37,370 bases of DNA from an uncultured Prevotellaceae bacterium (lineage in GTDB: Bacteria > Bacteroidota > Bacteroidia > Bacteroidales > Bacteroidaceae). The stretch is from the NCBI GenBank assembly GCA_900315745.1, contig ONAG01000036.1, forward strand, positions 1 to 37,370, written 5' to 3'. Numbering within the stretch: the first letter of the stretch is position 1; each line of letters opens with the position of its first letter. The notes below the pieces were generated by a model. The model was not told the DNA's origin and did no database searches. It saw only the letters and a program-made list of their open reading frames with translations. Shown one piece after another: positions 17,683-24,124 of this stretch. A program made the position numbers and the translations under genes.

Positions 17683-17713
17683 TTGCTGCAGGGGATATTC
17701 GTGCTTATCTTTG
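17683..17713 (+). promoter_or_regulatory. Promoter of the PepSY-like gene
   Basis: TTG at 17683-17685, 20 bases, TATCTTTG at 17706-17713 match the Bacteroidota consensus. The start codon follows 75 bases downstream after an A-rich leader. Confidence 0.65.
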
Positions 17714-17787
17714 CAATGTCGAAAGGGAAAAACAACCTCCCAAAGGCAAAAAAATCAAAATAATAATAACAATAAAAAAATACAATT

Positions 17788-18231
17788 ATGAAAAAGACTA
17801 CATTATTCCTCGCAGCACTTTTTTGCATGATGATGCAAACCGTATCCACATTCGCAGGTGACAAGCTCATCACCCCAGAACAACTGCCAGCAGCAGCTAT
17901 GACATTTATTCAGGAAAACTTCCCTGGAGTGGCTATCTCCTTTGCCAAGAAAGATTTCGATAATGGCAGAAGAAATTATGAAGTTCATCTGAACAATGGC
18001 GTAGAATTGGATTTCGACAAGAAAGGAAACTGGGACAAGGTTGACTGCCAATACAATCCCGTTCCTGCACACATCGTTCCTGCACATATCGCAGACTATG
18101 TAAAGGCAACTTATCCTGGCACCGAAATCGTCAAGATAGACAAGGAGCGCTATGGCTACAAAATAGAACTGTCAAACGATCTCGAACTGAAGTTCAACAA
18201 AAAAGGAATGTTGTTCGACATTGATGACTGA
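17788..18231 (+). CDS. Exported PepSY-like (DUF2874) protein
   Basis: A 147-aa protein with a signal peptide (MKKTTLFLAALFCMMMQTVSTFA) and two tandem copies of a module of about 60 residues: LPAAAMTFIQENFPGVAISF with NNGVELDFDKKGNWDKV, and IADYVKATYPGTEIVKID with SNDLELKFNKKGMLFDI. This is the PepSY_like fold of small Bacteroidota periplasmic proteins. No enzyme function is known; they are thought to bind or inhibit partners. It has its own promoter and a strong terminator, so it is a single-gene unit. Its position between the two halves of the mannan locus says nothing certain about function. Confidence 0.85.
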   Translation: MKKTTLFLAALFCMMMQTVSTFAGDKLITPEQLPAAAMTFIQENFPGVAISFAKKDFDNGRRNYEVHLNNGVELDFDKKGNWDKVDCQYNPVPAHIVPAHIADYVKATYPGTEIVKIDKERYGYKIELSNDLELKFNKKGMLFDIDD

Positions 18232-18260
18232 CAAAAAAACGAATGATGACTGACAAAAAA
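18222..18260 (+). repeat. Tandem duplication across the stop codon of the PepSY-like gene
   Basis: TGATGACTGACAAAAAA occurs at 18222-18238, where it contains the stop codon, and again at 18244-18260. It looks like a small slippage duplication in the 3' untranslated region. Confidence 0.6.
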
Positions 18261-18280
18261 CAAACAAATAAATAAAATCC

Positions 18281-18322
18281 AAGAAGGTGTGCCAATTGTT
18301 TAGGCACACCTTCTTTTTTTTT
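18281..18322 (+). terminator. Strong Rho-independent terminator
   Basis: A perfect 13-base stem, AAGAAGGTGTGCC (18281-18293) and GGCACACCTTCTT (18303-18315), with a 9-base loop and a run of T to 18322. It ends the PepSY-like transcript; the minus strand has a weaker T-rich tail and may stop the dockerin transcript too. Confidence 0.9.
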
Positions 18323-18356
18323 AAACACACCTTGATTCTATGTTTTGGCACACCTT
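18299..18356. repeat. Three direct repeats TTTARRCACACCTT at 21-23 base spacing
   Basis: Copies start at 18299, 18320 and 18343. The first forms the 3' arm of the terminator. The spacing is about two helical turns, which could suit protein binding, or the copies could be decayed terminator duplicates. Confidence 0.4.
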
Positions 18357-18448
18357 ATTCTCTTTCAATCCTAAATCAGATACAAGGATGTTTACCTGCC
18401 ATCAATAGGATGAGCATAGGGGTGACCAGAAATAATTCCAGCTAATTG

Positions 18449-19024
18449 CTATTCTTCCCAGATTGAACTTTCGTTGCCAAGCACTTCGCTGCCATCAGTG
18501 ATGGTGCTGTTTGGGTTGGTTTTCCCGTTGTTTTCGTCAAAGAATTGTACTCTTGTGTCATCATTGGGATCTTCACCACCACCTCCAGAACCTCCCAAAA
18601 TGATTTTTACAATCTCCATCACATCGTTGACATCTATTTCATCATCGTTGTTTACATCCGCATTGGCTATGATGAAGCCTTCAACTTGCCCCCCGAGGAT
18701 GTAGCTTACCTCCATGGCAAGGTCGTTGGTGGTAACCTCTCCGTCGCCGTTCACGTCACCTGGTATTGTGGGCTCTTCATCACCTCCCAAGATGATGATA
18801 TCTACTACTTTCATCACGTCATAAACGTCTATTTCCCCATCACCATTCACGTCGGCGTTGGCAATGATGAATCCCTCGTCGTTAGTGCCAAGAATATGGT
18901 TTACTATCATGGCGAGGTCATTGGTGGTAACTTCCCCATCACCGTTTACATCGCCTCTTTTTGCACGTGCATTTACCGACACGACCAATAGCAACAAAGT
19001 TAATATGGTAAATAATTTTTTCAT
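18449..19024 (-). CDS. Secreted dockerin-only protein (two type I dockerin-like modules)
   Basis: A 191-aa protein with a signal peptide (to about residue 20) and four EF-hand-like calcium loops: GDVNGDGEVTTNDLAMIVNH (24-43), ADVNGDGEIDVYDVMKVVD (57-75), GDVNGDGEVTTNDLAMEVSY (89-108) and ADVNNDDEIDVNDVMEIV (122-139). Each pair has the layout of one type I dockerin. A Gly linker (GGSGGGG) and a 40-residue acidic tail follow. There is no catalytic or adhesion domain, although dockerins are normally appended to enzymes. The two modules are internally duplicated at DNA level, about 195 bases apart. The partner (cohesin) is not in the window. A TAAATTTG box lies upstream. It is downstream of the PL11 gene and on the same strand. 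Confidence 0.85.
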   Translation of the reverse strand: MKKLFTILTLLLLVVSVNARAKRGDVNGDGEVTTNDLAMIVNHILGTNDEGFIIANADVNGDGEIDVYDVMKVVDIIILGGDEEPTIPGDVNGDGEVTTNDLAMEVSYILGGQVEGFIIANADVNNDDEIDVNDVMEIVKIILGGSGGGGEDPNDDTRVQFFDENNGKTNPNSTITDGSEVLGNESSIWEE

Positions 19025-19080
19025 GTTTTGTGTATTAGGTTTATATTTGGTAGATTTACAATAACAAGAAAATTAATGTG

Positions 19081-19088
19081 CAAATTTA
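19081..19088 (-). promoter_or_regulatory. -7 box for the dockerin gene
   Basis: TAAATTTG on the minus strand, 57 bases before the ATG at 19024. No clear -33 box. Upstream, at 19107-19154, lie two short palindromes, TTGTCATTTGACAA and CTTGAATTATTCAAG. Confidence 0.45.
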
Positions 19089-19204
19089 AAAATAAAATTT
19101 CTATTTCTTGTCATTTGACAAAAAAATAATGATTTTTTCTTGAATTATTCAAGTATGTAAGAAACGAAATGGTCTAAGTAGTGTAAAAGTTTTTATTTGT
19201 AAGA

Positions 19205-21661
19205 TTAACGAATTACAATTTTCTTTCCATTATGTATGTAAATGCCGTGGTTGGTGGTTTTCACTTTTTGACCCATCATGTTGTAATAGCAACCATTGTC
19301 AGGGCGAGCGGAGGTATAGACATGGTTTATCGCAGTTGATATATTCCGATTTTGCACTTTTGCGGCATCCATCCACGCATCTGCATCTTTCTTAATGTCG
19401 CTACCCAAGTAGTATCCTAAGTTGGTGGGTTGGTTGTAGCCGATATTTTCGTTGAGTGCGCTCATCCAATAGCAGTGGTCGGTCATCAGCCATGGGAATT
19501 TGTGCGTGGTGGGGTACCATGTAGAAAATATTTTGATATCTGCAAGACGTGTGGCGTCAGGCAGGATGATTTCCTCGCGCCAGTCTCCTACAAGGTCGCC
19601 ATACCATGAGGGGTTGCCTTTGGTGCCGTTCACCATTGACATGCTGTAGCGCCAAATGGTGAAGGTGCGCCCATTGGGAACACTGTGTATGATGCCCTCC
19701 TCGGAAAGACCTTGTCTGTTAAGTGTTCCGTCGAACCAGATGGCAGCAGCAAAGCCGAGTTTCCAGTCGCTGGCTGTGGTGATATTGGTGGGATTGCCGT
19801 TTTGGTCGAACAGTTGGCTCTTGTAATAGCAGAACTCGCAACCAGGGGTGGATGGTGAGTAATCTGCCACCATGCACCGTCCCATGTCGTTGTCGCTGCT
19901 TGCATCTTTCTTCCAAATGACGCTGCCGTCGCGGGTGTCATGCAGAGCTACCATGGTCTTGCCCGTTTCCAGGCAATGGAACATTTGCAGACCTTCGCGG
20001 TCTGGAAGGAACTTGCCCACATGGTTGGCATCGCCATGCCCCAGTCCTGTGTTCCATAGTCCTATGCCGTCGTCATCCACAGCCATTGAACCATACATCA
20101 CTTCATCGAGTCCGTCGCCATCGAGGTCTGCCACGTTGAGGGAGTGGTTGCCTTGCGAGGCGTAAGTGCTGTGCAGCTTGCCGTCTTTTCCTTTGCGTCC
20201 ATCATTGGTGTCGAAGCGCCAACGCCGTGTCAGTTGTCCGTCGCGCCAGTCCCATGCTTCGATGACACTATGGCCATAGACTCCTCTGCCGAATACTGCG
20301 GAGGGTAGTCCTGTCTCGTCGAAGCAGCCTACACCTACACGGAACGAACAAGCACGTTTCCAGTAGCTGTCTCCCCATGAAGCGGAGGTCTCCCTGTTGA
20401 TGAAGTTGTCACGAGCCAGTTCCCTACCAGTACGCCCGTCTATTATGGAGATGAATTCAGGTCCGGCGCTATTGTAATGATCTACCCATCCCGGACTGCT
20501 GCTGTTTTGATTGCCCCATGTGCGGTAGTCGATTTTGCCATCACCATTGGTGTCGCCTATTTCCTGTCCGTCGCCAAAGACCGTTCCTTCGCAAGTGCGG
20601 ATTGCCATTTCAGCACAACCATCACCGTCGAAGTCGGCAATGGCGAAACTTGAGGAGTTGCCCAATATGATGCCTGGTCCGCCTTTTATTCGCCACAACA
20701 GGGTGCCATCAAGCTTGTAAGCATCCCAGATGACAGCCCAGAGGCATTCTTTTTCAGAGTAGCTGGCACCTGTTCCGTCGTTTATGATGTTGCCGTTGGC
20801 ATCCTTCACGCTTTGCAGTCGTTTCACTACGATTTCAAATTCACCATCCCCGTCGAGGTCGCCCACGCTGACATCATTTGCGGTATATACTATCTTGTTC
20901 GTGTTCTCATACACATCTTTTGTGTCGTGCAATGGGATGCTGATATATGGCAGTTTGCCACTCACCTGGGCACGGCTCAGCGTGAAAGTGGATAGGGTGT
21001 CGTTGCTGCCTGCGTATGTCAGACGGTAGTGGTTGTCGTTTGACAAACTGGCTGTGTTGTCTTGGTAGCAAGTGCAGTTTCTGATGTTCGAGGCAACTCG
21101 TGTTTCATTGCCCGCACCGATGCGTCTGTAAAGGTCAAAACCAGTGGTGCCATCATCGCCTGGCAGCATGCGCCAGCTTACGAGCACCTTCCCTGTGTGT
21201 TGCTGGTAGTCTCCCAACGATGCATTCTTTGCACCGTTGATGCTTGCCCACAGTGCTCGGCTGTTGATGTTGTTGGTTTGTGCTGCCAATGGATAGCTGC
21301 CTATTGCGAATACTACCGCCAACATAATGGCTTTTAGTAGCTTTGCTTTCTTTTTGGGTTTAGGCATGGGAAGTTCCTTGCATGTCTCGCTAACGAGCGA
21401 TGAGAGATAATCACGGTCATCTACGTCAGCTATGTAGAAATATTCTTTCGCCCCATCGTATGGCGGGCGCATGTCAACGCTTCTGAGCATAGCCTTTCCT
21501 GCCTTTGTGGGTTTTACATAAAAATTATCGTCACAGATCAACCCGAATATCTTGCCATCGCAATATATTCCATAGTCACCGAACATTTTCCTTACCGTGA
21601 TTTCACCTGCTCCAGCACATTGGTCTGCTATATATTCTACAAAGTCTAAGTTGCTTGCCAT
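19205..21661 (-). CDS. TfoX N-terminal domain fused to PL11 rhamnogalacturonan lyase
   Basis: One uninterrupted frame joins two proteins that are normally separate. Counting from the ATG at 21661, residues 1-105 are a complete TfoX_N domain (VRKMFGDYGIYCDGKIFGLI, NFYVKPTKAGKAML, RPPYDGAKEYFYI) ending in the usual KPKKK tail. Residues about 108-128 (LLKAIMLAVVFAIGSYPLAA) are a textbook signal peptide, and the rest is a family 11 polysaccharide lyase that cleaves rhamnogalacturonan I in pectin. PL11 hallmarks are SWRMLPGDDGTTGFDLYRR, the calcium-binding ADFDGDGCAEMAIR and ADLDGDGLDEVMYGSMA. The tail GIYIHNGKKIVIR resembles a secretion sorting signal. An ATG at 21367 (MPKPKKKAKLLKAIML) could start the lyase alone (720 aa). 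The frame is also open upstream to an ATG at 21817, but those 52 codons do not look like TfoX sequence. Confidence 0.88.
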   Translation of the reverse strand: MASNLDFVEYIADQCAGAGEITVRKMFGDYGIYCDGKIFGLICDDNFYVKPTKAGKAMLRSVDMRPPYDGAKEYFYIADVDDRDYLSSLVSETCKELPMPKPKKKAKLLKAIMLAVVFAIGSYPLAAQTNNINSRALWASINGAKNASLGDYQQHTGKVLVSWRMLPGDDGTTGFDLYRRIGAGNETRVASNIRNCTCYQDNTASLSNDNHYRLTYAGSNDTLSTFTLSRAQVSGKLPYISIPLHDTKDVYENTNKIVYTANDVSVGDLDGDGEFEIVVKRLQSVKDANGNIINDGTGASYSEKECLWAVIWDAYKLDGTLLWRIKGGPGIILGNSSSFAIADFDGDGCAEMAIRTCEGTVFGDGQEIGDTNGDGKIDYRTWGNQNSSSPGWVDHYNSAGPEFISIIDGRTGRELARDNFINRETSASWGDSYWKRACSFRVGVGCFDETGLPSAVFGRGVYGHSVIEAWDWRDGQLTRRWRFDTNDGRKGKDGKLHSTYASQGNHSLNVADLDGDGLDEVMYGSMAVDDDGIGLWNTGLGHGDANHVGKFLPDREGLQMFHCLETGKTMVALHDTRDGSVIWKKDASSDNDMGRCMVADYSPSTPGCEFCYYKSQLFDQNGNPTNITTASDWKLGFAAAIWFDGTLNRQGLSEEGIIHSVPNGRTFTIWRYSMSMVNGTKGNPSWYGDLVGDWREEIILPDATRLADIKIFSTWYPTTHKFPWLMTDHCYWMSALNENIGYNQPTNLGYYLGSDIKKDADAWMDAAKVQNRNISTAINHVYTSARPDNGCYYNMMGQKVKTTNHGIYIHNGKKIVIR

Positions 21662-21686
21662 TGTAATATGTAGGAATTTGAAATTC

Positions 21687-21836
21687 TTATAATATCTGTC
21701 TCGTCTCATTTGAAATTCCAGAATCCAGTTCCGGTCTCTGGGTCGAATTTCCAGCCATTCCTTGCTGTCCATCTCTTTTGAATGTAAATAAGGAATGGTT
21801 ATCATAACATGTTTCACCTATCTTCTTGTATTCCAT
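21687..21836 (-). CDS. Possible small upstream ORF (49 codons), maybe frameshifted
   Basis: The first ATG after the promoter at 21862-21893 is at 21836 and opens a frame beginning MEYKKIGETCYDNHSLFTFK. After about 27 codons another frame continues with the coding-like NGWKFDPETGTGFWNFK and a stop at 21706-21708. The two pieces could be one small gene broken by a one-base change, followed by the TfoX start 45 bases later. I do not recognise the product, and it may be only leader sequence. Confidence 0.25.
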   Translation of the reverse strand: MEYKKIGETCYDNHSLFTFKRDGQQGMAGNSTQRPELDSGISNETRQIL

Positions 21837-21861
21837 ATAGGTCTTTTATGAATTTATGCCG

Positions 21862-21893
21862 TAAAGGTAGCACTTTTATTTGAGAATACCAAA
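21862..21893 (-). promoter_or_regulatory. Promoter of the TfoX-PL11 unit
   Basis: On the minus strand TTTG (21893-21890), 20 bases, TACCTTTA (21869-21862), one mismatch from the TANNTTTG consensus. Transcription would begin near 21855, about 195 bases before the TfoX ATG. Confidence 0.6.
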
Positions 21894-21990
21894 TTATTGT
21901 TTTGTCGTTTGGAAATACTTTTGGGGAAATGAGTTTTTTCATGTTTCGCACATGAATCTTGCGTTATTTCAGAAAAAGGATGTGTGATTT

Positions 21991-22021
21991 TTTGTTTTTC
22001 ATTCAGATTGTACTAAATTTG
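21991..22021 (+). promoter_or_regulatory. Promoter of the unknown secreted protein gene
   Basis: TTTG (21991-21994), 19 bases, TAAATTTG (22014-22021) is a full consensus match. The start codon follows 40 bases downstream. Confidence 0.75.
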
Positions 22022-22060
22022 TGCCACTAAGATTGGGTTTACATTAATAAATATAGTCCT

Positions 22061-22690
22061 ATGAGAAATAAGTATTGTTTGATTTGGATGTTGTTGTTCT
22101 GTTGCTTGCAGGGCACATGGGCACAAAACACAGTGGAGAGCATTCGTAAGCGTTATGTGTCTGTCAAGGAGTATATAGCCAGTCATGTAGGGACAAATGA
22201 AAATGATGGTGCGGAATGGGCTGAATTTTATCATTTGGAGGCACGTCAGTTCCTGCCAGCCACAGGAGGTCACAAGGAAGATGTCTATATGTATTGGATG
22301 GAACGGGAGGAAGACAAGATATATCCATCTCACTATCTCATTTTCGCGACAACCAAGTACAACTATTCTGATAGGGAAATGTATGAGGAATACCTGTACG
22401 ACAAAGATGGAAAGGTGGCTTTCATATATGCTCATGACCCATCCTGGTCGTTTGGGGAGAATTCTGAAGACAAGGAATATGAGTTTAGGTTCTATTTCAA
22501 CAAAGGCAAACTCTTGAAGACCATCATCAAAAACAGGGAGTTTGAGCAGGGGGAATACAAGGATGTGTACTCTGGCAGCACCCCCAAGAGCGAATACGCT
22601 TCTTATTGCAAAATGTTGATTGATAAGGCTGAAAAAATACGATTAATGTTCATTGCCATAGAAAAAGAGGCTTATAACTATTCAGAATAA
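22061..22690 (+). CDS. Secreted protein of unknown function
   Basis: A 209-aa protein with a signal peptide ending GTWAQ (about residue 22). The mature part is rich in Tyr, Glu and Lys, with no repeats, lipobox or membrane helix. Segments such as YPSHYLIFATTKYNYSDREM, LYDKDGKVAFIYAHDP and EYEFRFYFNKGKLLKTI look like successive strands of an antiparallel beta-sheet domain. I do not recognise the family. A strong consensus promoter sits just upstream, and the mannanase gene begins 98 bases after the stop, so read-through into the second half of the mannan locus is possible. Confidence 0.7.
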   Translation: MRNKYCLIWMLLFCCLQGTWAQNTVESIRKRYVSVKEYIASHVGTNENDGAEWAEFYHLEARQFLPATGGHKEDVYMYWMEREEDKIYPSHYLIFATTKYNYSDREMYEEYLYDKDGKVAFIYAHDPSWSFGENSEDKEYEFRFYFNKGKLLKTIIKNREFEQGEYKDVYSGSTPKSEYASYCKMLIDKAEKIRLMFIAIEKEAYNYSE

Positions 22691-22788
22691 AGTACGAAAA
22701 AACACACTTTTGTTAATTGTATCAAATTCTGTCATTAAAGTATTATTCCATGTTGTTTTTTTTTGTTTATTTTGCAAAAAAAATCAAC

Positions 22789-24081
22789 ATGAGAAAAATA
22801 CTATTCCTTTTTGTTTTGGCAATGACGCTATGTTCATGCAACAAAGAACCGGTCGGCAACCCCTTTATAAGCGTGGAAAATGGCCATTTCGTACGCAACG
22901 GAAAACCTTATTATTTCGTTGGTACAAACTTCTGGTATGGAGCTATTCTCGGTAGTGAGGGACAAGGTGGCAACCGCGACCGCCTGTGCCGTGAACTCGA
23001 CTACATGAAGCAGATGGGTATCGACAACCTTCGCATTCTTGTGGGTAGCGATGGCGAGAGAGGTGTCACCACCAAGGTGGAACCCACACTGCAAGAGGCA
23101 CCTGGAGTATATAACGACACCATTCTTGCAGGTCTTGACTTCCTCATGCAGGAGTTGGGCAAGAGGGACATGGTGGCAGTGCTCTATCTCAACAACTCCT
23201 GGGAGTGGAGTGGGGGATATGGATTCTATCTGGAACATGCTGGCGAAGGCAAGGCTCCAAGACCCAACGAGGATGGATATCCCGCTTACATGAAGTTTGT
23301 GGAGAAATATGCCAACTGCGAGAAAGCGCACCAACTATTCTACAACTATGTCAAGGACATAATAGGGAGGACGAACCAATATACAGGACTGAAATATGTG
23401 GATGACCCTGCCATCATGTCATGGCAAATAGGCAATGAGCCCAGAGCGTTCAGCAAGGAAGCCTTGCCTGCCTTCGAGAAATGGCTTGCCGAGGCGTCAG
23501 GACTTATTCGCAGTCTCGACCCCAACCATCTCATATCCATTGGAAGTGAGGGCGCTTGGGGGTGTGAGGGCGACTTTGAGGCATACGAGAGAATATGCAG
23601 CGACACCAACATCGACTACTGCAACATCCACCTGTGGCCATACAACTGGTCATGGGCAAGAAAAGACCATCTTGTAGAGGATGTGGACTCCAGTTGCGTG
23701 AAGGCAAAGGACTATATAGAGCGGCACCTCGAAATCTGCGCACGCATCAACAAACCATTGGTGATGGAAGAGTTCGGTTATCCGCGCGATGGATTCCTGT
23801 TTACGAAAGACACGCCAACGACAGGACGCGACAATTTCTACCGTTTCGTATTCTCTTTGGTGGGCGACAATGCCGCTAATGGTGGCTTCTTCGCAGGTTG
23901 CAACTTCTGGGGATGGGGAGGTTTCGCTGAACCGAAGCACAACCAATGGCAAGTGGGCGATGACTATACCGGAGACCCCGCGCAAGAAGACCAGGGACTA
24001 AATTCTGTGTTCGCTTCTGACACTTCTACACTGCAGGTGGTGAAGTCGGAGGTGGACCGCATGGCTGCCATTGGCAAATGA
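22789..24081 (+). CDS. GH5_7-type beta-mannanase/mannosidase lipoprotein
   Basis: I start at the ATG at 22789, where the lipoprotein signal MRKILFLFVLAMTLCSC begins (Cys17); the in-frame ATG at 22717 adds a poor extra stretch. The 430-aa product is a GH5 barrel of the mannanase subfamily: GTNFWYGAILGSEGQGGNRD at the start, LRILVGSDG, LNNSWEWSGGYG, IMSWQIGNEPRA with acid/base Glu217, and LVMEEFGYPRDG with nucleophile Glu328. It hydrolyses beta-1,4-mannosidic bonds in mannan or manno-oligosaccharides. The residues after the lipid cysteine (NKEPVG) lack the acidic export run seen in the surface lipoproteins, so I infer a periplasm-facing location. It heads the gene series CE7, GH26, GH130, transporter, epimerase. 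Confidence 0.9.
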   Translation: MRKILFLFVLAMTLCSCNKEPVGNPFISVENGHFVRNGKPYYFVGTNFWYGAILGSEGQGGNRDRLCRELDYMKQMGIDNLRILVGSDGERGVTTKVEPTLQEAPGVYNDTILAGLDFLMQELGKRDMVAVLYLNNSWEWSGGYGFYLEHAGEGKAPRPNEDGYPAYMKFVEKYANCEKAHQLFYNYVKDIIGRTNQYTGLKYVDDPAIMSWQIGNEPRAFSKEALPAFEKWLAEASGLIRSLDPNHLISIGSEGAWGCEGDFEAYERICSDTNIDYCNIHLWPYNWSWARKDHLVEDVDSSCVKAKDYIERHLEICARINKPLVMEEFGYPRDGFLFTKDTPTTGRDNFYRFVFSLVGDNAANGGFFAGCNFWGWGGFAEPKHNQWQVGDDYTGDPAQEDQGLNSVFASDTSTLQVVKSEVDRMAAIGK

Positions 24082-24124
24082 CAACAATAGGCATGACTCC
24101 AAATATCATTCAAAAATAATCATA

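Noticed and set aside
18470-18960. Regularly spaced DNA repeats that might suggest a CRISPR array
   Set aside because: They encode the duplicated calcium loops of the dockerin protein; the units are long, diverged and in frame, with no short spacers.
19107-19154. Two short palindromes (TTGTCATTTGACAA, CTTGAATTATTCAAG) as a terminator of the lyase gene
   Set aside because: Stems are only 6-7 bases and no T-run follows on the minus strand; they may be operators but the evidence is too weak for a feature.
20550-20660. GDTNGDGKIDYR and DFDGDGCAEM in the PL11 protein as extra dockerin repeats
   Set aside because: These calcium-binding turns are a normal part of the PL11 fold.
22700-22788. Promoter directly in front of the GH5_7 gene
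   Set aside because: A TTATTTTGC stretch near 22770 resembles the -7 box, but it does not fit TANNTTTG properly and would leave almost no leader.
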